Below, one piece after another: positions 35,564-45,040 of a stretch of DNA of 64,000 bases; position 1 is the first letter of the stretch, and each line of letters begins with the position of its first letter. The notes under the pieces are model-generated. The model had not been told where the DNA came from, made no database searches, and saw nothing but the letters and a program-made list of their open reading frames with translations. The stretch comes from Rachicladosporium sp. CCFEE 5018. Lineage: Eukaryota > Ascomycota > Dothideomycetes > Cladosporiales > Cladosporiaceae. The stretch lies in contig KZ111169.1 in the NCBI GenBank assembly GCA_002077045.2, forward strand, positions 124,001 to 188,000, written 5' to 3'. The position numbers and the translations under genes are program-made.

Positions 35564-37714
35564 ATGGCTAGTCAACCATCTCCGTTACTCCCTCCGCCAG
35601 CGTCCATGCCTCCGCCACTACGTCCCTACACCAATCGAGCACCATTCAATACCGCCCTTCAAGACCTGTGCAATGAGCACAACACTGTCCTCCACCGCAA
35701 CTACATCTTGGAGTCTCGGATCGCGGATCTCGAGACTAATGCCACTACGCTCTTATCTGGACAGTCCTTGCAGCCATCCGCTGATCTGGTGACACGTGTG
35801 GCTGGTCTGAGGGCAGGGTTGCAGACCGCACTCGATCATAGCTTGGCGGGTATGGGACGGGGCGAAGTCGAGAAAGGCGTGGAGATTCTTGCAGTTGTCA
35901 ATGAGTTGATGGCGAGGGACGGGAGAATGAGCGAGGCGATGCTTGGAATGCTAATGGAGCGCGAGGAGGGCACTGCCGTGAAGCTGGTGGAGGCAGATGG
36001 ACCAGGGCAGATCGAAGGGCTGAAAGGAGATGTGGATTTTCTGGGAGTGAACTTCCATCACGTGCGCAAAGAGCTGATGGCGATCAAGATATCGCACGCT
36101 GCTTCACTGTCAAAGCAGAATGAGCTTATGGGCGAGCTCGGCAGGGTGCGCAAGCTGGCGGAGGCGAAGGAGAAGATGCTGGTCCTGAGAACTAAGGAGA
36201 AGACCGGTCAGGACGCCTCGCTTGCGAGGCACAACAAGCTGCAAGCAGAGAAGACTGCAGCACTGAGGGAGAAAGATCAACAGATTCAGGCTCTGAACGC
36301 CAAGGTGACGGAAAGGGAGGAACGTGTCCAGAACTTGAACGCCAAGGTGACAAGACTCGAGAGCGAGCAGAAGTACTGTCAGGCACAGCCACGTCTTGGC
36401 ACTGGTCAACAGCAGTTCTTCCAGGGTCTCCGGTCCACAGCTCCGACCTATGTGCCTTCCAAGCACGGTCCGACATACCTGAATGCACTCCAATCCCAGC
36501 CTACCCATCAAGGCTTGGAGCTTGAACTCTACTGCACCCGCAGCGAGACCGAGCAGACCAAGACCACGCTGCAAGCGAGACTCGAAGAGCTGCATAGACA
36601 GAAGTCAGCACTTGCTAGCAACAAGAAGGCGTTGGTGGCAAATGACCAGAAGATCAGCGCTCAAGCGGCCCAGCTTGCTGATCTCGAGGCAACTGTCGAT
36701 ATGCAAAATGGCATCATACAAGGGCTTCAAGAGCAGGTCGACAACATCCAAACGAGCACTAAGTACAAGTCTGTAGACTTTGGTGAAGATCGGCAATCGA
36801 TCTGTCATCTAGAGGAAGAACTCTCCGCAGCGAAAGAGCGCATCAACAGACGCGACAAGCGGATCGACAAGTACCTCTCGACGATCGAGGACCTCCAGAG
36901 CACGCTCGCCGAGCGCGAGCGATACATTACTAACAGCGACTCCATGGATCTCGGACACGAGAGCAGTCAAAGACACGTGAGGCGTTTCAAAGATGAGATT
37001 GCTACGCTGATAGAGCAGCTGGCCATCGCAGAGCATGTCGGCGACCATGCAAGCTGTCTAGCGGACGTCAAGAAGTGCACGGATGAGATTCGACTTCTGG
37101 GCCAGCAGCTGGTTCAGATGTCGGAGGAATGCACTGAAGCTCGGAGCGCGCGCGACGAAGCAAACCTCAACCTCCATGAGATGAAGACGCGCTGGAACGA
37201 GACCGAAGCATTGGTGCAGTCACTGCGGGAAGAGCTGGCTGCCGCGACGCTAGTGCTTGAGGGCATGGCGGCTGAAAGACCGAAGACCTTGCGCTGCTCA
37301 TCGCCAGCTCAGCCTGTCAAAGTTGAGCCCTGCGACGAATTGCAGCCCAGTAAAGTCACTTACGGCACCGAAGAGAACAAGGACGGCTACGCAGTCGAAC
37401 AGGTCAGCGCGACCGAAGGCTTCAGTGCCGCAGACAGTGAATCGACCCGGTCACTGTCATGCGCTGACACCCACGAGACGTTGGGCACCAGTACGTCCGA
37501 GGGCTCCATCTCGGACGGCAGCGCCGAGACGAAGTCTCGCAAGCGCTCAGAGCCTGCCAGCGAAGTCTATCTGCCTCCGCAAAAGCGAGCCTGTGGTCTG
37601 GACGGCGCAGACGACGCTCCCGAACCTGCAGCCGCAATCAGAGCATACGATCGCAAAGCATTCGTTGCGAAGTGGACCACGGAGTGGCGTCCAGAGGCGA
37701 AGATGGACTACTGA
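35564..37714 (+). CDS. Coiled-coil protein of unknown function (copy B)
   Basis: A single-exon gene of 716 aa, intact here and frameshifted in copy A. The protein begins MASQPSPLLPPPASMPPPLR, a Pro-rich N-terminus, followed by a helical segment with LCNEHNTVLHRNYILESRI. Residues about 170-330 and 330-580 are long coiled coils with repeated K-V-T-E/R-L-E type heptads (N-A-K-V-T occurs twice in close succession), and the tail is Ser/Glu-rich and ends A-K-M-D-Y. A basic P-P-Q-K-R-A-C-G motif near residue 680 could be a nuclear signal. The family was not recognised; a structural or scaffold role would be a guess. The next gene lies 451 bp downstream on the same strand. Confidence 0.75.
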   Translation: MASQPSPLLPPPASMPPPLRPYTNRAPFNTALQDLCNEHNTVLHRNYILESRIADLETNATTLLSGQSLQPSADLVTRVAGLRAGLQTALDHSLAGMGRGEVEKGVEILAVVNELMARDGRMSEAMLGMLMEREEGTAVKLVEADGPGQIEGLKGDVDFLGVNFHHVRKELMAIKISHAASLSKQNELMGELGRVRKLAEAKEKMLVLRTKEKTGQDASLARHNKLQAEKTAALREKDQQIQALNAKVTEREERVQNLNAKVTRLESEQKYCQAQPRLGTGQQQFFQGLRSTAPTYVPSKHGPTYLNALQSQPTHQGLELELYCTRSETEQTKTTLQARLEELHRQKSALASNKKALVANDQKISAQAAQLADLEATVDMQNGIIQGLQEQVDNIQTSTKYKSVDFGEDRQSICHLEEELSAAKERINRRDKRIDKYLSTIEDLQSTLAERERYITNSDSMDLGHESSQRHVRRFKDEIATLIEQLAIAEHVGDHASCLADVKKCTDEIRLLGQQLVQMSEECTEARSARDEANLNLHEMKTRWNETEALVQSLREELAAATLVLEGMAAERPKTLRCSSPAQPVKVEPCDELQPSKVTYGTEENKDGYAVEQVSATEGFSAADSESTRSLSCADTHETLGTSTSEGSISDGSAETKSRKRSEPASEVYLPPQKRACGLDGADDAPEPAAAIRAYDRKAFVAKWTTEWRPEAKMDY

Positions 37715-38165
37715 GAGCTGGGAAGTTGCCGGCGAGGACCCCTGTATTATTTGGCTGAGACTCATGCCAATGGAGGAGGCTGTCTAAAGTATCGCCCGGG
37801 TTCATGGAAGGAGTCGGTCGTGCAGCAGGCGGACCTTGGTCGGAGAAGGTCTGCCGCAAGCAGAGGTGGTCAGTACGCGTGAAGCGCAATAGCTTACTCA
37901 AGATATGTAATACAGTACAGGGTATCAAATGCACGATCCAGGCCCTAGCTTGTTACGATTCTGGCTCCTGGTCTCCAACAGCAGTATGCCAAGACTCCAC
38001 ACGATCTACAGGCGAGATAGCATCGTCTTCACGCGCCGCCTACTTCGCCCCTCCATTGACTATACTAAGCATTTCCTTACTTGCCCAGTTCCTTCGAATT
38101 ATGACCGGATCTCAAGATCTGGAGCCTTCTGGTCCATGATGTCTTACCCTACTGATCACATATAA
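37715..38165. other. Upstream region of small gene (copy B)
   Basis: Contains the same conserved 78-codon frame (37929-38165) that ends in TAA directly before the ATG at 38166, with the TATA-like box overlapping that ATG. Sequence from about 37830 to 38165 differs from copy A at only a few positions. Confidence 0.35.
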
Positions 38166-38949
38166 ATGCGCCCTACTTCCCCGGTATGTTGCATCTTGAC
38201 GGCCCCTACACCGCTGTCCACAGGCCCAATCCCTCTCTCGTTTGAAACAAAGGACCTTAGTCAACGCAGCAACGCTGCAGAGATAGCAAAAGTCTGCTCA
38301 TCTGTCCGCAAAACGCTTCTTACCGCGCTCGAGAACGACACAGAGATCCTGCGACTCGTGGGGGACCACCAGATAACCGACTGTGAAGGCATATTTGCAC
38401 TCGTCGACCACGTCACCACAATCATCCTACACGCTGCAACAAATTGCGAGAGTGCAGAGTGGATCGCCGATGCTGACGTGGTCGATAAAACGATAGTCAC
38501 CATGGCGCTGGATGAGCTGATAAAGGGGCTTGGAGATCTGCCCCGGGACCTGAGGGTCACTATAGTCAAACGTTTCCAGCAGAGCCTTGATCATGAGTAG
38601 CAAGAAGGCGCTGATAAGACGACTGACCACACGGAGCCGCAGAAATCGGTCGAGACGACCAGCGCGAAAGATGTGTCAGACCTGATCGACTGCTCCATCA
38701 GCGATATCACCGTCAAGCTGCTGCCAGAGCCTGTCCTGCCTGTCACCGGAGACAACGCCAACGTTGTAGTCGCTGATGGCCACGGCACATCTGCGTCAGA
38801 AGCCTCGGTCAATCTAGCTGACTCACGAGATCTGCTGATATGTAAGTCCTGCTGTACATCATATCCTTCCCTTCAGTACTGACTATCCCACAGGTATCGC
38901 GATGACCATGATTTCGGTTTATCTCCTGCAGCAGATGCTTGGTCAGTAG
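38166..38949 (+). pseudogene. Hypothetical gene with premature stop (copy B)
   Basis: Counterpart of 8011-8791. The frame ends after 144 aa at a TAG (38598-38600), where copy A reads GGG-GAG instead of GAG-TAG. After the stop the same frame stays open to the splice donor at 38841 (GTAAGT), and exon 2 (38894-38949) closes it with TAG, so the ancestral product would be about 243 aa. A single nonsense change is thus the only visible lesion. A truncated protein of 144 aa could still be made. Family not recognised. Confidence 0.6.
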
Positions 38950-39497
38950 GACCGCGGGAGTTGCGCCAGCTGCGACATGACTTTACAGTGTGTGGCATCC
39001 GAGTCCCCTGCGAGCGCCCACGAGCGGGTCGCTCCGCGCAGAGACACCGTGAGCGTGGTGTAAATCATTGTCGACTTGTCATCTTGGGAGAGAAAAATCA
39101 TGTGAAAACAGCGGACCGAATGAGTAATATTAGGGTAGCATAAGAAAGCTCAAATGCAGATGCCGTTACACTCGTCTCGATTCAAGCACTCTAGTATTAC
39201 ACACTCTCATTTATCTGCCGTCTCTTTTCCTTCATCCTACAGCAGCGTACAGCATATTATACATCGTTAGGAAAGAGCATATCACCAGCCCAGTTCTTCG
39301 TAAGGAAAGTCAAGTCGTGAAAAAACAGGCGGCGTTAGATCGCGGTCGTCTGGTAGTACATCGTGTGTATCGAGAAGCAGATCGTAAGGAGATAGTAAAT
39401 TCGAAAGGTTTCGTTTGGCCGTGTGGCGGTATAGTCTGACCGTGGCGGTCGAGAGGGTTTGAGAGGTTCTGTCGCAGTGTCGTCGCACCGTTCTCCA
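38950..39497. other. Convergent intergenic (copy B)
   Basis: This 548-bp stretch lies between convergent gene ends. About 27 bp around 38989-39015 are absent from copy A. No gene was recognised. Confidence 0.4.
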
Positions 39498-40680
39498 TCA
39501 AGCCTGAGTTCGTGGAGGCTCAGGAGGACCAGAAGATGGCGGTCTATCGGGTCCTGCAATGACCATACGAGGCTCGCTCGGTTGCTGCGCCACCTGTTCC
39601 AATGCCGGCGCAGGAGCCAGCGGCGGGCCTGGGATCATCGGAGGTATGGCGCCAGCTCCGCTTATCTCTCTATGTCGCATTATAGCTGCTTGAGCGGGTG
39701 AGTCCCTCTGCTCTGCTTGTACAGCATACGGACTCACATACACCGGTGGCTGCATCTGTGCCATGCTACCGGGTTCCAGGCGCATACTCCTGCCCCTCCT
39801 TCTTTTACCCGAAGACGAGCTGGAGTTGCTGGATGTCTTTTGACCGGTAGGGGTGCTGATGAGACCGGAGATCGGCACGCGCTGAAGCGGTGGAAGCGAG
39901 GCGCGAGGATCTGAAGCTGGAGGCTCCGGTGGGTATGAAGACTGCATAGAGGGCAGTGGCGCAGTGTACTGTAACGCCTCGCGCGGCGCATACGTTGGTC
40001 CAGCGGCGCCGACCGAGGCCGCAAGCGCAGCGGGCTCAGGTTGAGCTGGAGGTGGATTTTTCGGCGGCCGGCCGCGCTTGCGTTTAGGTGGCTGCGCCTG
40101 ACCAATATGTGAAATGTTTTGCGGCTGCAGACCCATACCGGAAGAAGGCGCAACCTTCGGCATGATTGCGCGAGGCAAGGGAGCCTCTGAGCCCCAGGGC
40201 CGCTTGAGTGAGCCGGAGATGGGCGCGGAGAGAGGTGTTTGAGGAGTGGTCTGGGATAGTGGGGAATAGGCGTGACGTTTCAATTCGTCGAAAGCTGAGC
40301 GGCAGGCGTTGAGAGACCGTCCTGATTTGTGTTAGCGAACGTCCTGATACCAATGGCTCAATTGGGTGACTCGGACCTGGCGGCAAAGGCATATCCTCCC
40401 ATCGTGGTTGTATCTGGTTCGCAAGTACGACATTAAGTAGATTCGTGGGCGATATGGAAGCGCATTTTATGATCTCCGCCAGTAGATAATTCTGCGTTGC
40501 ATTGTGAGCTGTCCGCCATGCGCCCAGCTGCTGAGAGACGGCATACCTTTTCGTCATTAGAGAAGCCTGGTCCGCGATGGTCGAAGCCGGCCATGGATGG
40601 TCAGGCGAAGGGACACAGGCGAGTAATCGTGTCGCAAACTCATGAGAAACATACGTCGCAAAAGTTGGGAAGTCGTACAG
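39498..40680 (-). CDS. AT-hook protein (copy B)
   Basis: Second copy of the AT-hook gene. Exon 2 (39498-40321) and exon 1 (40377 to at least 40557) join in frame exactly as in copy A, giving 334 aa from the ATG at 40557. The open frame continues upstream to about 40680 and is conserved, again without ATG, so a further 5' exon is likely. The AT-hook K-R-K-R-G-R-P-P-K and the basic G-K-R-R-R-G-R-S cluster are unchanged. The differences from copy A fall mainly in the Pro/Ala-rich low-complexity parts. It is convergent with the small gene. Confidence 0.6.
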
Positions 40681-41680
40681 ATATGAAGTCGCTCAAGGTG
40701 CTGAGGCGCGTACAGCTCGTCAAGTCATTAGGTCGCGGCTGTCGAAGACAAAGGAGGATCGCTCCGTGTTGCGCGCTTGGAAGGTACAGATATAGGTAAT
40801 TGCGCTCGTCGTGAGGGACTCGTGAGGAGAGATGCAGCCAGACTGCAGACGCTGTGTAGGAGGTTCAAACGAGTGTGTGAGAAGTGCGTCGGCGTCAATG
40901 CAAGGGGACTAGGAAAGCTGCATGGCCGGGGCCATTGTAGAAAAGCGCGGTCTGGTGCACAGAAGACAAGAGAAAGACGCAGCGCCTGCTGAACAGCTTG
41001 CAGGGAGTGCGGGTGATAGGAGATGGAAGGAAAATGCGTCCGCCGTCTGGAGATGAAACGCGCTGCAGGAGCATGCAGAGGGTGCATTAGTCGCGATCTT
41101 GTTTTCAACTCGTGCATGAAGTGATGAACGGACCCTGTGCAGCACTGAATATATATACATGATCGACTTACAGACAGAGGCTGGCGAAGACATTGCTAAG
41201 GCCTAGATGCCAGCTCTAAGGTCACATCGGACATTGCAAAGTGTTCAAACTTGGTAGGCGATGCCAACAAATTTCTTCGGATTGACGTGTGTTGTCAAGT
41301 ATCGGGTGGAGCCATGGCGCAAGACCTGCAGGAGGCACGGCGCGCGCCGACCCAAGATGACCCAAGATTGTTCTTCGAATCTTCTTCCGTGCTCCTTAGA
41401 GTACTGCCGAACCGGGACGAGGTCCGCTAGTCCACCCCGACTGCACGGTACGTGGACGATACAAACGTAGAGAGCCCACCGATCACAAAACTGCCCTTCT
41501 CACACGCTCCGCCATCCGTATAAGTAACCAGTTCGCCACGTTCTGAAGAAGCAGTCACTCTGCCAGTTTGGTTTCGAAATGCATGCAGTCTCAGCCCTGC
41601 CGTTACACCAGCCGCCGAAGTCTCACTTTACGCGCCGCATGAACGCCATGATGCGATGCGACTGCCCTACTTGCAGCATC
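40681..41680. other. Intergenic between AT-hook gene and GH39 (copy B)
   Basis: About 1 kb aligning with 10500-11499. No convincing frame. It probably contains the missing 5' exon and promoter of the AT-hook gene. Confidence 0.4.
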
Positions 41681-43425
41681 TTATCGTTCAAACACTAGCA
41701 ACGAAGTGCCGTGTATCGGCAGACTCAAACTCACTCTCACCTTGCCACCCGTCACCCGCACCCGCTTCGCCCTGCTGACTGTCTGCAACTGCCCAGCAGT
41801 CCGTAATGTCTCATACTGCTCTGTTGTAGGTTGCTGCGGCGAACCCATCTCCAGCCACGTGGTGTAAGAATTGCTGTGGGTGTCATCGATGCGATAGTGC
41901 GTCAACCTCACGGACTTGCACTTCTTCGCCAGTCCGTGCACATCAACTTCGATCTGGGCATCTGGCTTGTGGCAGATCATCGTCATGGTAGTGCCATATC
42001 ATGACAGCAACTTTGCCGGAGCTCTCATCGGAGCTTGCAAGGACACCGACATCAGTAGCGTTCTGTACACTATTTGCCACGACATCCTGCAGAGCTAGCT
42101 GAGCGCTGCTCCTTGCCTGAACGCGATTCCCGGTCATCTTACCGAACATCCGAAAGATATTGAGGATAGGCTTGTCAATGCCATTCGTCGTGAGTACCCG
42201 CAGTCCATCGAAGTATTTGCGGCCGTCGTACTCGAACGCCCAGGTAAGAGTGCCTTGCAGATCAATCCCATACTCCGCGGCGAGATCTAGCTGCCGCACA
42301 AATGACTCGGCAGTGTAGCTCGGGAAAACGATGCCATTGCGATAGCCATATGCTGGGCTTGCGCAAGCCGCACAACCATCAGGATCGTCTTCGCCGATGA
42401 TAACAGATAGGTGGTCGAGAGTGGGAAACTCCTTGATGACATCGTATGCATCTCGCGCGTTCTGTAGCGCCGCAGACACATTCATCTGGAGATGTTCTGG
42501 CGTGGCAGCAGTAGCGTTGATGTAGATTGGTGACCCCTTGGCATGGAAGCTAATGAAATCGAGCTCTGTCCCGATCTGGCCTGTAGCAGCATTCTGGCCA
42601 TCGACCGTGTGCTGCAGGAACTGACGCAGGTAGTCACCACTTGTACCAGTGCCTCCGCCTGCGATCTCCGGCCCACCTATCCGAGCAGTCGACAGAGCGC
42701 GGCGGACTGCATCTACAGCGAAGTCGTGAAGGATCAAGAAGTCATCTTCTGTGCCGTTGAAGTACGGGATGTTGGGCTCATTCCAGCTGCGTCATGACTG
42801 TCAGTACGCCTGCGTCGATCAAGGAGATGCTGGGCTAGGCCTACACTTCCCAATACCAGCTGTTCACTTCCTCGGCTCCATATCTCTCTACAGAATGCTT
42901 CACCCACTGGTAGACCAGCTCCGCCCATTTCTGGTAGCTCTTCGGAGGATAGCTCCAGCCCGTGAAGATCACGTTGTACGAGAGAGTCTCGTCAAAGTAG
43001 AACTCATACGGATCCGGGTTGGTGCTCAGCGCCTTCGGCATGAATCCAATCTGTGCATATGGCTTAACATTACGCTCAAGATAGGTATCAAAGATGTTGT
43101 CGATCACCGTCCAGTTGTAAATAGGATTTCCAGCCCCATCCTCGGTGTAGGCATTGGTGCTACCCCACTTGAGGCGAGGTGAGCCGTCTCCTGTAGTGAG
43201 CAGGTTGTGTGTTCGAAAGTACGTCTGTGATGGACCAAGTTCGCCGAGCTCCTTGATCAAGGCAGAGCCATTCAGCTGAGTAGCTTCGTTCGGTTCATCG
43301 CAGCCAAAGAAGCGAGAGGTTTGTGGGAGAGGACCGAGAGATTTGGATGCATCAACTGTGACCGTAACCCGATGTGCTGCGACACTGGAAAGACAGGCTA
43401 TTGCCAGGTATGGATGTGAGATCAT
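41681..43425 (-). pseudogene. GH39 beta-xylosidase-like, C-terminal frameshift (copy B)
   Basis: Second GH39 copy with exons 42845-43425 and from 42786, joined at W-E-V/W-N-E-P-N as in copy A. The signal peptide starts at 43425 (MISHPYLAIACLSSVAA). The frame ends at 41943 after 474 aa, reading D-L-P-Q-A-R-C-P-D-R-S instead of the D-L-P-K-P-D-A-Q seen in copy A. The cause is one extra base at about 41969 (CTGCCACAAG against CTGCCCAAG). The expected C-terminus (P-D-A-Q-I-E-V-D-V-H-G-L and onward) continues in another frame to 41681. The lesion is a few codons from the copy A lesion but at a different base. The catalytic barrel is intact. Confidence 0.75.
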
Positions 43426-45040
43426 GGTCGATTTTTGGAGTGTAAGTCGTGAGACGCGAAACACATTGACCGCGAACCTACCTGTGTACTTACTTTACAT
43501 GGGACAATAATTTGTCCCCAACCCCGCCATGCTCCTCGCCGTACCCATGTCTACGATCGGTCTCTACCGTAGGGGCAGAGTGACGTCTTGAATGGTAAGT
43601 GGGCTCCTCTGGGTAAATTAACGAGTGCTTGAGAAGATCTGCAAAAACGATCTGCTAAGCATTGTCGAGCGTGCCGAAGAGGCAGTGGCTGCGGGGTTCG
43701 TCCGGCTCATTGTTGTGAGCCGGCCACGGTGGCATCAACAATGGTGGCATAGCGTGCATCACACTCTTCGTTCGGGATAGGGAACCTAGACAGCACGTCT
43801 GATCGTATACGCTCGTCCTTGATCAGAAGGTGTGTCGTGGAGGGAATTGAAAGCACCAAGAGACGTGTTGACATAGATGGAGTGGTCGAATCGGGAACGG
43901 CCCGAGGCCGCGTCCGGGAGTTGTGCACCTCCACTCTGCGCACTCACGACACCAATCTTCGGTAGGTCTCAAGATCTATTGCATCAGATAGCCGCACCAT
44001 CGCAATGTGGGAGTCCGTTGACAGACGCTCAAGTAGGTCAGACGGCGCTTGATATTCCGCGAGCTGATTAACTCCATGCGACGATGCGAGAGGCAATTCT
44101 CTCGGGCCAAGCAATGTGTCTCTCGAACCACCCTACTAATTACGAGCGATGCAGACTGTCATAAAGGGGCATAATCTCATGCTATCGACAAGCCTGCAAA
44201 CGAGTCCTCGAAGCCGCAGTCCTTGAGGTGGTCTCTCATACAGCGATACCAGGATCTAGGCTTCTGCACGAAGGGGATCGCTTTTTGAACCCTCTGAGCA
44301 ACTCAGGAACGAAAGTTTTTCCAAAGGTTCAGCACGCCAACGAATCCCGACAGCCGACGATCTATGAGCACAGTCTTGGACGCTGCTTCCCAAGCTTGTC
44401 AAGCTTGTCAAGCTCTTGTGAGGACAATTCTGCCTCTGTCGACGCTTTCCTTGCTTTAGCGGGTGAAGCCGCTGTGGCTTGGCGGTGTCCAAAGAGTTCA
44501 TTCCCAGGCACAAGTCTACCGTCTTCCTTCACTTACAGCACGGCTTTCATTGCCAGCACATATCATTGTAGGGGCGGTGTCGTCCATCATTCCCTCAGCG
44601 ACCGCCTGATACCGGAACAGATGCTGTGCAGAGAGCAGTAGATCACCAAGATCTTACGTAGTGGGTACCGATCACGTAGCGGCGTAGACAGACCAAGTCA
44701 CTCATCACCGTAGATCATCTATCTTTCTACGGCCCAAACGCTCTGGCCGAGCATCCTCCCACCCGCGCGCAATCTCTACATTCACTGCGGGCTCTCACGA
44801 GGCTGCGTGTCGGCTGTGTCTATGTTGCAGCAATCTGTGCATCCTTGAGTTCGGTTTCGGCCAGTGTCGAACTTTGCTTCACATTCCCCACCGCCTCAGT
44901 CCTTCACATCCAGTACATCGCAAATTCGAATACACGTGCCGCCACGTTTTGCACATGCCGTAGACAGCCTTCGGCAGTCCCGCGCGCGAGACAGAGCAAC
45001 CCCGAGCACCATCACCAGCACCCCCGTGCGGCAGGTCACT
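43426..45040. other. Divergent intergenic GH39/SET2 (copy B)
   Basis: A 1.6-kb region aligned with 13243-14851. It carries a 9-bp tandem expansion (CTTGTCAAG repeated, near 44393-44412) that is single in copy A. No gene recognised. Confidence 0.4.
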
